Assembly: GCA_035495315.1 (NCBI GenBank)
Contig: DATJGF010000107.1
Location: forward strand, 1 to 55,423
DNA from: DATJGF01 sp035495315
Lineage (GTDB): Bacteria > Verrucomicrobiota > Verrucomicrobiia > Limisphaerales > UBA8199
Length of the DNA stretch: 55,423 nucleotides
Direction: 5' to 3'
In this document: positions 19,117 through 28,010 of the stretch, piece after piece
How positions within the stretch are numbered: position 1 is the first letter of the stretch
Layout of the letters: each line of letters starts with the position of its first letter
Position numbers and translations under genes: made by a program
Notes under the pieces: model-generated
Told to the model about the DNA's origin: nothing
Database searches by the model: none
The model's input: the letters and a program-made list of their open reading frames with translations, nothing else

Positions 19117-19212
19117 CAAGCTGAAATAAAATCGAGGTTTTCTGCGGGCCTAACGGATATGCTTTGGCTGACCTGAAGCCCAAATGCCTGCTTGCTGAGC
19201 AGGGCAATGCGG
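19117..19212. repeat. Dispersed 97-bp repeat, copy 2
   Basis: Near-identical to 6913-7009, in the same orientation relative to the window. It differs at a short GC-rich patch, by one missing T and at one further base. Confidence 0.75.
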
Positions 19213-19357
19213 ATCTCCTGGAAATCCTCCTTCACATAGCCTTTCGCCGAAACCGTCCCGCCCGCGTTTCTCTGCGTGTTTCGCGTCGCTGCGGTTTATC
19301 TGGACGCTCGGATAGAACGAAACCGCCTCGACATTAGTAAGCGAACCGACTCACGCG

Positions 19358-20923
19358 CTATCGGTTCATAACCGGCAGGCGGTATTGAGACCAGCGGCCG
19401 TTGCTTTCGCGGTGGAGCAGGCCGGTCAGGTGAATCTTGCGGAGCAAATAACAGGCTCGTTGCATCCCGACGCCGAGCAACTCGCGGCATTCGGTATTGT
19501 TGATGCAACCGCGTTCTTTGACGTAATTCAAAATCGCCTGTTCCTCCGGCAGCAGCATCTCACGCGATCGCGTGGGCTCAGAGGCCGAGACGGGCGCCGG
19601 CTGGCCTGCTATCTCGCCCCCTGGAACTGAGGAATGGCCACGGAACCGAATGAAAACCAAATGTTCCGGCCCGATTTCCCCGCCGCCGCCTTCAATCAAA
19701 GCGCGTTCAATAAAATTTCTTAGTTCACGAATATTGCCTGGATAATCGTAATTCTGGAGCACCTGCAGCGCCGTCGGACTCAGTTTGGGCTTAGCCATGC
19801 CCATATCGGCGGCAAAGCGCTCGAGAAAGTGTTCCGCCAGCAAGGGGATATCTTCCTTGCGTTCACGCAAGGGCGGCACTTCGATCGTGAACCGCGCCAG
19901 GCGGTAATAGAGGTCCTGGCGGAATTTACCGGCTTCAATATCCGACTGCAGTTCAGCGTTCGTGCCGGCCAGAATTCGGACCTCAACCTTTTTGCTCTGA
20001 GTTGAACCCACCGGCGTGATCATTTCATCTTCGAGGACCCGAAGCAGCTTAGCCTGGAGGGCCTGGGGCATGTCTCCGATTTCGTCCAGGAATAATGTCC
20101 CCTTATCGGCTTGTTCGAAGAATCCTTTGTGATCCGTTGTGGCGCCGGTAAACGCCCCGCGAACATGGCCAAAAAAAACTGACTCGGCCAATTCACGCGG
20201 CACCGCGGAGCAATTGACCGGCACGAAGGGTCGCTTGGCGAGGACACTTCCGTAGTGAATGGCACGGGCAATCAGCTCTTTGCCGGTGCCGCTTTCGCCG
20301 GTAATTAACACGTTGGTCAAATGCTCCTGCATTCGCCGTATGCCACGCACGATCTTCGAGAACCCGGAGCTTACTCCGACGAATCCAACCAGGCCCCAGC
20401 GCTCGGCTTCCTGTTGCGAAATGATAGAAAGTTGCGCGTCGACGCTTTGCAACGCCGCTTCGACTTGCTGGCGCTTGGAAATCTCTTCCAGTAATTGCTG
20501 GTTCTTCTGCCGCAGTTCTTGCGTCAGATGATGGATCTTCATGTGCGTCGCCAGCCGGATGAGGACTTCATCGGTTTGGAACGGCTTAGTGATGTAGTCG
20601 ACGCCGCCGGCGCGAAAGCCCTCGACGACGCTTTGGGTCTCGTCTTTGGCGGTGATAAAGATGACGGGGATTTCGCGCGTGGCCTCGTCCTGTTTAAGCT
20701 GGTGACACGTTTCGTAACCATCCATCCCCGGCATGATAACATCGAGCAGGATCAAATCGGGCCGCATGCCCTTGGCGATCTTCAGCGCAACTTCCCCGCT
20801 GGGCGCGGCCAGGATGCTGTAGCCGGCGGGTTCGAGGGCATCACTCAGCAGGTTCAGATTGGCGGGGATATCGTCCGCAATCAAAATCCTGGCCCCCTTC
20901 CCGCTGCCGATAGAGTGGGTCAT
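19358..20923 (-). CDS. Sigma-54-dependent response regulator with an atypical C-terminal winged helix
   Basis: A 521-residue NtrC-type regulator that should activate sigma-54 RNA polymerase after phosphorylation. Residues about 10-125 are a receiver domain ('ILIADDIPANLNLL', phospho-Asp in 'LILLDVIMPGMDG', Lys in 'DYITKPFQ'); a coiled-coil linker follows; about 175-410 is the AAA+ domain with Walker A 'GESGTGKEL', the sigma-54 contact loop 'GAFTGA' and Walker B 'GTLFLDEIGDMPQ'. The C-terminus is not a Fis-type helix: it is 'LPEEQAILNYVKERGCINNTECRELLGV...', which looks like a winged helix. The start at 20923 overlaps the kinase stop by 4 bp (ATGA); the frame extends 46 codons upstream but inside the kinase gene. 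It is the last gene of the peptide-secretion strand and the best candidate activator of the -24/-12 promoter at 33623-33638. Confidence 0.92.
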   Translation of the reverse strand: MTHSIGSGKGARILIADDIPANLNLLSDALEPAGYSILAAPSGEVALKIAKGMRPDLILLDVIMPGMDGYETCHQLKQDEATREIPVIFITAKDETQSVVEGFRAGGVDYITKPFQTDEVLIRLATHMKIHHLTQELRQKNQQLLEEISKRQQVEAALQSVDAQLSIISQQEAERWGLVGFVGVSSGFSKIVRGIRRMQEHLTNVLITGESGTGKELIARAIHYGSVLAKRPFVPVNCSAVPRELAESVFFGHVRGAFTGATTDHKGFFEQADKGTLFLDEIGDMPQALQAKLLRVLEDEMITPVGSTQSKKVEVRILAGTNAELQSDIEAGKFRQDLYYRLARFTIEVPPLRERKEDIPLLAEHFLERFAADMGMAKPKLSPTALQVLQNYDYPGNIRELRNFIERALIEGGGGEIGPEHLVFIRFRGHSSVPGGEIAGQPAPVSASEPTRSREMLLPEEQAILNYVKERGCINNTECRELLGVGMQRACYLLRKIHLTGLLHRESNGRWSQYRLPVMNR

Positions 20924-22566
20924 GGCCCGGGTTGGGCAGCGCTCTTGATGGCCGCCAAAATGCTGATCATCGCCTCCATATCGTAAGATCGAAGCAACTC
21001 GCGAAACCGGGAGGCCAGGTAACGCTCGTGCTCGCCTAATTTTTCCAATTCCCGCAAACACTGCTTGAGCTCGGTGGTGCTATAAAACTCCGCGCTGGCA
21101 GTCAGTCGCTCGTATAAACGTTTGGGAATTCTGAGTTGAGCCAGATCGAGAGCCGCTCCGGCGGGGCGGGGATTGTCGGGAACCTTGGTGTATTGGAAAG
21201 TTGCTCCCAGCAGTTGTTCCAGGCAGCCGCAGATATTTTCCAGGCGGAAAGGTTTGGCGACAAATCCGTCGAAGCCGGCGGCGGAGTAGCGTTCCTGCTC
21301 ATGCATCAGGGCCGAGGCGGAGCAAGCGATGATCTTGGCGCGCTGCGAGCCCAAATCGGAGAGAATTCGCTGCATGGTTTGAAGGCCATCCATGCCCGGC
21401 ATGCGGATATCCATAAAAATGACGTCGGGCCGCTCCTGGCGCAGCATCTCGAGCGCGCGGGGTCCGTCGTCCGCGGTTTTGACCTCGCAGCCGAGATCGG
21501 TCAACAACGCGCTGAGCACCTCGCGATTCTCGCGGACGTCATCGACAATCATCGCGCGGACTTTGAGGCCGGCGGTTAAGCAGCAGACCGGGGGCCGGAT
21601 TGGTCCCAGGGTGCCGGTCCCTTTGGGACGACCCAGTGGTATCTTGAAAAAGAAGCGCGACCCTGCTTCGGGCCGGGATTTCAGGTTGAGTTCTCCGCCC
21701 ATCAACGAAATCAGGCGCGTCGCGATTGCCAATCCAAGTCCAGTTCCGCCTTTCCTCGCTCCGTCGGCGCCTTGATGGAATGCCTGAAACAGGTTCGACT
21801 GCGTCTCGGCGGAAATCCCCGGACCGGTATCCTTGACTTCAAAATAATATTCGTCCGCGGCGGGAAAACCTTCGCTCGGGCCAGCGGACCTGGCTGAAGC
21901 ACCAGAGGCAGGATCTGAGGTTCTTTCGCCGTAAGGCAATACGACCTCCAGAACAACGCCGCCCTTTTCGGTGAACTTCACGGCGTTGCTCAACAGGTTG
22001 ATCAGCACTTGTCTGAGTTTGCGCTCATCGCCATGGACCAGCAGGCGCCACGCCTGCATTTGGTGTTGCGGATCACCCCATTCACTCGCTGCCCGAAGTG
22101 GCTCTGAAGCGAACCTCTCAGGTTGGTTTTGCTGGGCGGCCGATGCTTCGGGCGGGTGCCAGATTTCGACTCGCCAAGCCAGCTTCTTCTGGGCGCAACG
22201 CATCTCGAACATCGCCGAGAGGTCGTAGAGCATCGCGTTCAGGTCGAAATCGGTCGCCTGCAGCTCCATGCAGCCGGCTTCAATCTTGGAGAGATCCAGT
22301 ACATCGTTGATTAACGAGAGTAAGTGACCTCCGCTGTGCTCGATCGTTTCCAGCGCCCGACGGTGTTTCTTGGGAATGTCCGGTGCGCGCTGCAGCAGCT
22401 GCGAATAACCGAGGATCGCATTCATCGGCGTGCGAATCTCGTGGATAATGTTGGCCAGGAAAAGGCTCTTGGCCTGATTCGCCGCCTCCGCAGTCTTTTT
22501 GGCCTGTTCCAAATCGGCGACCTTAGCCTCGAGCTCGGCTTTAGTGCGCGAGAGTTGCATCAGCAT
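20920..22566 (-). CDS. Hybrid histidine kinase without an evident sensor domain
   Basis: About 548 residues from the ATG at 22566; a TTG at 22617 would add 17. A short coiled coil leads into HisKA with the phospho-His in 'IIHEIRTPMNAILGYSQLL', then a HATPase domain (N box 'INLLSNAVKFTEKGG', G boxes 'VKDTGPGIS' and 'GGTGLGLAI'), then a receiver ('MIVDDVRENREVLSALL', Asp in 'DVIFMDIRMPGMDG', Lys in 'FVAKPF') and about 90 more helical residues. No membrane segment or PAS domain is seen, so it is probably cytosolic and fed by a partner protein. It is translationally coupled to the sigma-54 regulator, which makes the pair a two-component system. Confidence 0.9.
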   Translation of the reverse strand: MLMQLSRTKAELEAKVADLEQAKKTAEAANQAKSLFLANIIHEIRTPMNAILGYSQLLQRAPDIPKKHRRALETIEHSGGHLLSLINDVLDLSKIEAGCMELQATDFDLNAMLYDLSAMFEMRCAQKKLAWRVEIWHPPEASAAQQNQPERFASEPLRAASEWGDPQHQMQAWRLLVHGDERKLRQVLINLLSNAVKFTEKGGVVLEVVLPYGERTSDPASGASARSAGPSEGFPAADEYYFEVKDTGPGISAETQSNLFQAFHQGADGARKGGTGLGLAIATRLISLMGGELNLKSRPEAGSRFFFKIPLGRPKGTGTLGPIRPPVCCLTAGLKVRAMIVDDVRENREVLSALLTDLGCEVKTADDGPRALEMLRQERPDVIFMDIRMPGMDGLQTMQRILSDLGSQRAKIIACSASALMHEQERYSAAGFDGFVAKPFRLENICGCLEQLLGATFQYTKVPDNPRPAGAALDLAQLRIPKRLYERLTASAEFYSTTELKQCLRELEKLGEHERYLASRFRELLRSYDMEAMISILAAIKSAAQPGP

Positions 22567-22617
22567 CGCGGCGGACGGGGTTCCATCCCCCGCTGATACA
22601 GGACCTGACGACTGCAA

Positions 22618-22914
22618 GTTGGCAGATAAAACGTTCAGACGAGTAAGTCCCGGGGTTAATTGGCACTATAACCGTATTGGAAATCGAGTTCAAGTGCTTT
22701 TCCTGAGCTTTCCCGGCTGCAGAAACGAGCCCGCACGGAATCGAGAGAGCGGCGGACCGAAACCGCTGAAGCGGTTCCGATCGGTTCCGCACGCGCCACC
22801 CCCCAGCTGAAAGCTGGGGGTTAATGAGAACAGACGTACCGGGCCTCGCGGAGCGCAGTATTCCTGATTTGGGCCTCGCGGAGCTTCGCGGAACTCGGCC
22901 TTCCGATGGGACGG
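22618..22914. other. Intergenic region with REP-like element between exporter and two-component genes
   Basis: About 297 bp without a gene. It contains the REP-like element at 22759-22830 and two copies of GGGCCTCGCGGAGC near 22840 and 22871. No clear promoter or terminator is seen, so the two-component genes could be read through from the exporter genes or have their own promoter. Confidence 0.6.
22759..22830. repeat. REP-like element of the same family as those around the REP transposase
   Basis: Contains two hairpins, AACCGCTGAAGCGGTT and CCCCAGCTGAAAGCTGGGG, followed by TTAATGAGAA. The same order (ACCGC-TxAAGCGGT hairpin, short spacer, CAACT-AAAGTTGGG hairpin, GTTAATGAGA) occurs at 54451-54523 and 55332-55407, beside the transposase gene. 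Confidence 0.75.
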
Positions 22915-25818
22915 TTAAACCATCTGGCGGCGGGCCAGATCTGCAAAAACGCCGGGTTCTTTAACCAATGTGGCATAGGAACCTGTTTGAACGACTTTGC
23001 CTTGTTGCAGCACAAGAATACGGTCGGCGTGGATAATGGTGCTCAATCGATGAGCAATGACCACCCTGGTTGCTTGCAGTTGTTTAAGGCTTTCGGTCAC
23101 AACCTCCTGTGTCTGGTTGTCGAGCGCGCTGGTGGCCTCATCGAAGAGGAGGATCCGCGGTTTGGCGACAATGGCTCGGGCGATCATGAGCCGCTGTCTC
23201 TGGCCTCCGGAAAGAGTGCCTGCCGTTTCGCCCAGCACCGTGTGCATGCCCATGGGCATCTCCTGAATATCCTTTTCCAGCCCGGCTTTCCTCGCGGCGT
23301 CCCACGCATCTTCCAAGGTGAATAGACCGGAGCCGACGATGTTTTCGAAGATATCGCCGGGCATTAGTTTTCCGTTTTGCAGCACCACGCCCACCTGGCG
23401 GCGAACCGCTTGCACATCCAAACCGGCGAGGTCAAGACCGTCATAGCGAATCGAGCCTGATTCCGGGAATTCGAATCCCAAAACCAACCGCATGATAGTG
23501 GACTTGCCGGCTCCGGACGGTCCCACCAGGGCGACGAACTCGCCGGGGTTAATGTGGAACGAGAGGTCGTTGAGGATGAGGGGTGCGTCTGGCTTATACC
23601 GAAATGAGACATGGCTCAGTTCCAGGCTGCCGCGCAACTCGCCTGGGTCCGCTTTAACCGCTTTGACCTCGGGCAACGCTTGCAGGATGGGCCGCGCCCG
23701 TTCATAAATCGGTACGGCATGCATTAACGAGATCAACGCGCCTCCAGCGCTAAGCCCGGCGTAAAGAAAGCCAAGGAAAGCGACGTTGAAAGCGAGAAAT
23801 TTGCCGGTCGTAATTCCGGGTTCAAACCCAAATGCGACCACCGCGAAAAGGCAAATCAACGTGAGCACTGGATAGCTTTCATTAAACACCGCCACCCAAT
23901 TGCTCAACTTTGCCATTTTTAGATCCAGCTTCTTCTGCTCCCCAAAGTATTTTGCCCAGACGGCGAAGGCGTGAAGCTCGGCGCCGGCGACGCGCAACTT
24001 GGAAATCCCGGTGATGAACTGCAGCACCAGGCCGGAAAGCTTGCCCTGCAGCTCATAGAGCGGCCGCTGTAAGCGCAAGCCCACCCAACTGACCAGCAAT
24101 ATGACGGCCATATTTAGCACGACCAGCACGGTGGCTACTCCGGCTAAGCGGGGGCTGTAATAGAAGAGCAATCCGAAGTTAAAGACCGAGAATACCGCGC
24201 CCAAGACCGAGCTCAGGGCTGCTCCGGATAGGATCTGTTGGATAGCATTGATCCCGCTGGCGCGTAGCGCCAGATCACCAGCTGTATACGCGCGAAAAAA
24301 AGGGACCGGCAGGCTCAATAAACGGTCCCACACCGCGCCGGCGATCGCCACCTCGCTTTTGGCTTGCAGCCGCAGCAGACCAATTCCGCGAGTGATGTCA
24401 AAAATTACTGAGCTGCCACCAGCCGCCAACAAAACCAACGCCATAAACCAAAGCTGCGGGCGGTAATTGCTTGGGATGACGGTGTCGAAGATAAGCCCGG
24501 TGGCCAATGGCAATGCCATGCCAAGCAGCCCGCCGGCGACGCTCAACAATAGGATCATTCGCTGATCGCCTTTTGTATTCTCCAACGCGAATTTAAAAAT
24601 GTCCCAGACCTTAGGTGAAGTTTCCGGGAAGGATCGGTACAGGCTATAAGCGCGGGGGCTCAGTGATTGGGCGAGGTGCCGCGTCAGAGGCTGGCGAGTT
24701 CGTTCGACTGGGTCGGCGATGGCGTAGCTGGTGGGAGAAGTGGGCAACAACACCACGGGCCGGTTTGTCGCCTGGAGGTATGCCAGCATGGGGCCATTAT
24801 CTTCCTTCCACCATTCGCCGCTGAGGATGACACGCCGCACGCGCAACCTCGCCGTCCTTGCCCAACGATCGAGGGCATCTTTGGGTTCCCTATTCGCGGG
24901 CACAGCGCCTTTGGAAGTCGCCGCGCCGCCCAAAGCCCGGTCGATGAATTCGCAGGCGTCGACTATCGAATCGCCGCTCTGGGTAGAGAGTAATCGTTTT
25001 TCAGGACCTCTGGCCAGAGGTTCAGCCAACTGTTGCACCGCGGCGCCGACAACTGTCTGCTGAGATTGGTTCTTGAGTTCCAGGCGAGCTCCTTCGGCGT
25101 CACCGGCTTGTTGCAGCTTAAGTGTCGACCAAATCCTGACGTACGCGTCGAAGCGCGCCAATGCCGGCCAGATCACCCCCTCACGTAGTCCGGACGCGGT
25201 ATCAGTGCTGATCAGGGTGGCGTTTTTTTCGGCTTCAAACCACACCTGTGGTGTGAGCGGCACGAGTCCGGCCTCGGTGTCAATCGTTAATTCTGGAAGG
25301 CCTGCCAGTCGCGACTGGCCCTCCAGGTGTTTCACCCAAATCACGCCCTCCAATGGCTGCATCGATTTTCCAGCCTCCAGTTCGAGGGGCCGCCCGAGCT
25401 GAGGTGAAACGCTCTCCCGCGGCAGCGCACCGCCATTCAAGCCCGCGAAGACCGTCTGGATCCAACTTTCCAGGCCTTGGGAAATTTCGCCCAAACAGGC
25501 GTCTTCGGCACATAACTCCTGTAAGCGCGATCGGTCGAGCTGACGCACGGAAGTGCCGATCGTGCCGACAGCTTGGAGGCGCAGAGTCGGGTGAGCGGCG
25601 TCCTGAGACAGTCCAAAAATGATTTGGCCGGGTCCGGCGCGTAAGAGATGCGTTCGCGATCCGGGCTGCCCATTCAGGATCGGCACGACAAAGACGTCGA
25701 CGGTGCCGGTTTCCACCAGCCAGACCGAGCAAGGGTCATCGACCCAGAAGGGGTGGTTGCCGCCGGTCTGTTGCCGAAGGCCATCCTGAGTGAACACATC
25801 GGCGAGGGTAAGGTTCAT
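22915..25818 (-). CDS. NHLP bacteriocin-type ABC transporter, second permease/ATPase
   Basis: A 967-residue ABC exporter half of the NHLM/NHLP type that pairs with the C39 transporter encoded just upstream. The first 400 residues carry a cyclic-nucleotide-binding-like beta-roll ('SVWLVETGTVDVFVVPILNGQ') and a helical region instead of a peptidase. The membrane domain with about six segments spans about 410-700, and the ATPase about 735-960: Walker A 'GPSGAGKST', signature 'LSGGQRQRLMIARAI', Walker B 'ILLFDEATSALD', and the switch His in 'VIAHRLST'. Start and the C39 gene stop overlap by 4 bp (ATGA). In NHLP systems this protein and the C39 protein are thought to form a heterodimer exporting leader-cleaved peptides. 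Confidence 0.92.
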   Translation of the reverse strand: MNLTLADVFTQDGLRQQTGGNHPFWVDDPCSVWLVETGTVDVFVVPILNGQPGSRTHLLRAGPGQIIFGLSQDAAHPTLRLQAVGTIGTSVRQLDRSRLQELCAEDACLGEISQGLESWIQTVFAGLNGGALPRESVSPQLGRPLELEAGKSMQPLEGVIWVKHLEGQSRLAGLPELTIDTEAGLVPLTPQVWFEAEKNATLISTDTASGLREGVIWPALARFDAYVRIWSTLKLQQAGDAEGARLELKNQSQQTVVGAAVQQLAEPLARGPEKRLLSTQSGDSIVDACEFIDRALGGAATSKGAVPANREPKDALDRWARTARLRVRRVILSGEWWKEDNGPMLAYLQATNRPVVLLPTSPTSYAIADPVERTRQPLTRHLAQSLSPRAYSLYRSFPETSPKVWDIFKFALENTKGDQRMILLLSVAGGLLGMALPLATGLIFDTVIPSNYRPQLWFMALVLLAAGGSSVIFDITRGIGLLRLQAKSEVAIAGAVWDRLLSLPVPFFRAYTAGDLALRASGINAIQQILSGAALSSVLGAVFSVFNFGLLFYYSPRLAGVATVLVVLNMAVILLVSWVGLRLQRPLYELQGKLSGLVLQFITGISKLRVAGAELHAFAVWAKYFGEQKKLDLKMAKLSNWVAVFNESYPVLTLICLFAVVAFGFEPGITTGKFLAFNVAFLGFLYAGLSAGGALISLMHAVPIYERARPILQALPEVKAVKADPGELRGSLELSHVSFRYKPDAPLILNDLSFHINPGEFVALVGPSGAGKSTIMRLVLGFEFPESGSIRYDGLDLAGLDVQAVRRQVGVVLQNGKLMPGDIFENIVGSGLFTLEDAWDAARKAGLEKDIQEMPMGMHTVLGETAGTLSGGQRQRLMIARAIVAKPRILLFDEATSALDNQTQEVVTESLKQLQATRVVIAHRLSTIIHADRILVLQQGKVVQTGSYATLVKEPGVFADLARRQMV

Positions 25819-28007
25819 TCGGCTTGGATTAATTCGGTATACGGACCTTCGGCCGCTACCAGCGTTGCATGGGCACCGCGTTGAACGACTACGCCTGATT
25901 TAAGCACGATTATCTCGTCACAATCACGTATCGTGCTCAGCCGGTGGGCCATAATCAGGCAAGTGCAGCCTAACCGCCGCAGGTTATCGTCGATTTGCGC
26001 TTCCGTGCCCGGGTCGAGGGAGCTAGTGGCTTCGTCCAAAAGCAACAAGCTCGGCTTGCCAACGAGGGCGCGCGCGATCTCCAACCGTTGCCGTTGGCCG
26101 CCACTGAAATTGCCGCCACCCTCGGTCAGGAGGCTGTCGTAGCCGCCGGGGCGAGCGGCGATATCATCGTGGATGCAGGCATCGCGCGCAGCCCGGACGA
26201 GCTGGTTCTCGGGGATGGTTCCGTCCCAGAGTGTCAGGTTGTCGCGGACCGTCCCCTCGAACAGAAAAATGTCCTGATCGACGAGGGCCACCGAGTTAGT
26301 TAACAGCTGGCGGGCAAAACTTTGGCGCGGTTTGCCATCGAGCAGAATTTCTCCGGACCAGGGTTCATAGAGGCCGCAGACCAATTTGGCGACGGTGGAC
26401 TTGCCGCTGCCGGAACCGCCGACCAGTGCGACGCGCTGTCCCGGTTCCAGGGTCAGACTGAAATTCTTGATCAGAGGCGCCTCCAACCGGCTGTACCCGA
26501 AGGTGACATTCTTCAATTCGAGGTATCCGCGAAGCTTGATCGCGCCGTTCCCTGGCGCCTTGGCTGTGGCGGCCGCTTCCAGTTGCATGTCACGCGGGTA
26601 ACGCAATACATCATCCAACCGGTTCATTGCTCCGTGGACGCTTTGAAACATGGAACCTAAATTGACCAGGGCGTGGAACGGGCCGAGGAAACTGGCCATG
26701 AGAGTTTGATACGCTACCAGGGTTCCGATCGTCCAGCTGCCGTTCATCACTTTCAACGAGCCCAGCGCCAGCACTCCGACATTGTTCGCCACCGAAAGAA
26801 AACCGCACGCTGTTTCCAGGTAACGATCATAAATCGCCAACTGCTGCTGGGTGTTGACCACCTTGCTTTGGTAACCGGACCACCGCACGAAAAAGTCGCC
26901 TTCGCGGCCGGTGGCCTTGAGCGTCTCGATCGTTTGCAACCCGTTCATGGCGGTTCCCATCAACTTGCCTTCGTCGAGCTGCAAACGGCGGTTGGCGTCG
27001 ACTCGCCGGCGAGCGAAGTATCGCACCGCGGCAACGTTGAGCAGTGCCACCCCGATGCCCATCACCGTCAACGCGACATCATATTGCAACAGGAGCACGC
27101 CAAAAAAAACGACCATGAACATCTGCAGCACGGTGCTCGCCAAGTCTCCGGACAAGAGGTGCGCGACCCAATCATTAATCGGCAGGCGTGAGCCAATTTC
27201 ACCGCCATACCGCTGGGTGAAGAACTCGATCGGCAAGTGCAAGACATGCCAGAAGAACTTACTGGCAGTGCTGATGGCGAGCCTGGTTTGAATGCGCGTC
27301 AGGTAGTGCGCTTGCAACGCGATCAGCGCGCCGCGGACCAGCATCGTCAAGCCCATGCCGACCAGCAATGGCAGCATCCATTCCTTCTTTCGGTCGACCA
27401 GGAAGCCGTCGATGAAAATCCGCGAGAAAGTGGGCAAGACCAGACCCGGGATCACTAATGCGAAACCTGCCACCAGGACATACGTCATTGCCGTCCTGGC
27501 CCCGGAGAGACGCGCCTTAAGAGCCGCCATGACGTTGTGCTTCTGTCCCCCACGTTTGAAGTCCGGCCGCGGAGCAAAACAAAGGACGACGCCTGTGAAT
27601 GACTGATCGAATTCTTCCTCCGATACCTGTCGCGGACCGCTGGCGGGATCATTGAGGTAAACCACTTTTTTCCCAAAGCCTTCGACCACCAGGAAATGAT
27701 TGAAGTTCCAGAAGATGGCGAAAGGCAGCTCCAGTTCCCTCAGCTCTTCGGTTTCCATGCTGTAACCCTGAGCCTCTAAACCATAAGTCGCGGCGGCCTT
27801 GAGAAGATTGCTCGCTTTGCTGCCATCGCGCGAGACCCCACTGGCGACGCGCAATTCCTCCAGCGGCACAAACCGGCCGTAATAACCCAGCACAATTGCC
27901 AGGCAAGCGGCGCCGCATTCCACCGCTTCCATCTGGAGCACGGTCGGCGTTCGGACGCGGCGTTTTCCCGCGTTCTGAATTTCCTTTGAAACGGCGGCGG
28001 GTTTCAT
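25815..28007 (-). CDS. NHLP-type C39 peptidase/permease/ATPase exporter
   Basis: A 730-residue peptidase-containing ABC transporter. The N-terminal C39 protease cuts precursors after a double glycine; its catalytic residues are visible as Cys31 ('VECGAACLA'), His104 ('NFNHFLVVEG') and Asp120 ('YLNDPASG'). The membrane domain covers about 165-450, and the ATPase follows with Walker A 'GGSGSGKST', signature 'FSGGQRQRLEIARAL' and Walker B 'LLLLDEATSSLD'. The 63-residue precursor at 33380-33571 ends its leader in Ala-Gly-Gly, the expected substrate. It lies 3 bp after the HlyD gene and overlaps the next ABC gene. Confidence 0.95.
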   Translation of the reverse strand: MKPAAVSKEIQNAGKRRVRTPTVLQMEAVECGAACLAIVLGYYGRFVPLEELRVASGVSRDGSKASNLLKAAATYGLEAQGYSMETEELRELELPFAIFWNFNHFLVVEGFGKKVVYLNDPASGPRQVSEEEFDQSFTGVVLCFAPRPDFKRGGQKHNVMAALKARLSGARTAMTYVLVAGFALVIPGLVLPTFSRIFIDGFLVDRKKEWMLPLLVGMGLTMLVRGALIALQAHYLTRIQTRLAISTASKFFWHVLHLPIEFFTQRYGGEIGSRLPINDWVAHLLSGDLASTVLQMFMVVFFGVLLLQYDVALTVMGIGVALLNVAAVRYFARRRVDANRRLQLDEGKLMGTAMNGLQTIETLKATGREGDFFVRWSGYQSKVVNTQQQLAIYDRYLETACGFLSVANNVGVLALGSLKVMNGSWTIGTLVAYQTLMASFLGPFHALVNLGSMFQSVHGAMNRLDDVLRYPRDMQLEAAATAKAPGNGAIKLRGYLELKNVTFGYSRLEAPLIKNFSLTLEPGQRVALVGGSGSGKSTVAKLVCGLYEPWSGEILLDGKPRQSFARQLLTNSVALVDQDIFLFEGTVRDNLTLWDGTIPENQLVRAARDACIHDDIAARPGGYDSLLTEGGGNFSGGQRQRLEIARALVGKPSLLLLDEATSSLDPGTEAQIDDNLRRLGCTCLIMAHRLSTIRDCDEIIVLKSGVVVQRGAHATLVAAEGPYTELIQAE

Positions 28008-28010
28008 GGC

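Larger units (their letters stand above)
18763..19357. other. Repeat-filled intergenic region
   Basis: No gene is seen in these 595 bp. They hold, in order, a heptamer array (18776-18803, units GGTTAAA/GGTTACA/GGTTGAA/GGTTGCA), a large inverted repeat with arms 18842-18870 and 18896-18925 (TTCTCTGCGTGTTTCGCG-type), the second copy of the 97-bp dispersed repeat (19117-19212), and another copy of the CTCTGCGTGTTTCGCG arm at 19267-19296. The convergent ends of the STAND gene and the sigma-54 regulator gene meet here. Confidence 0.75.
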
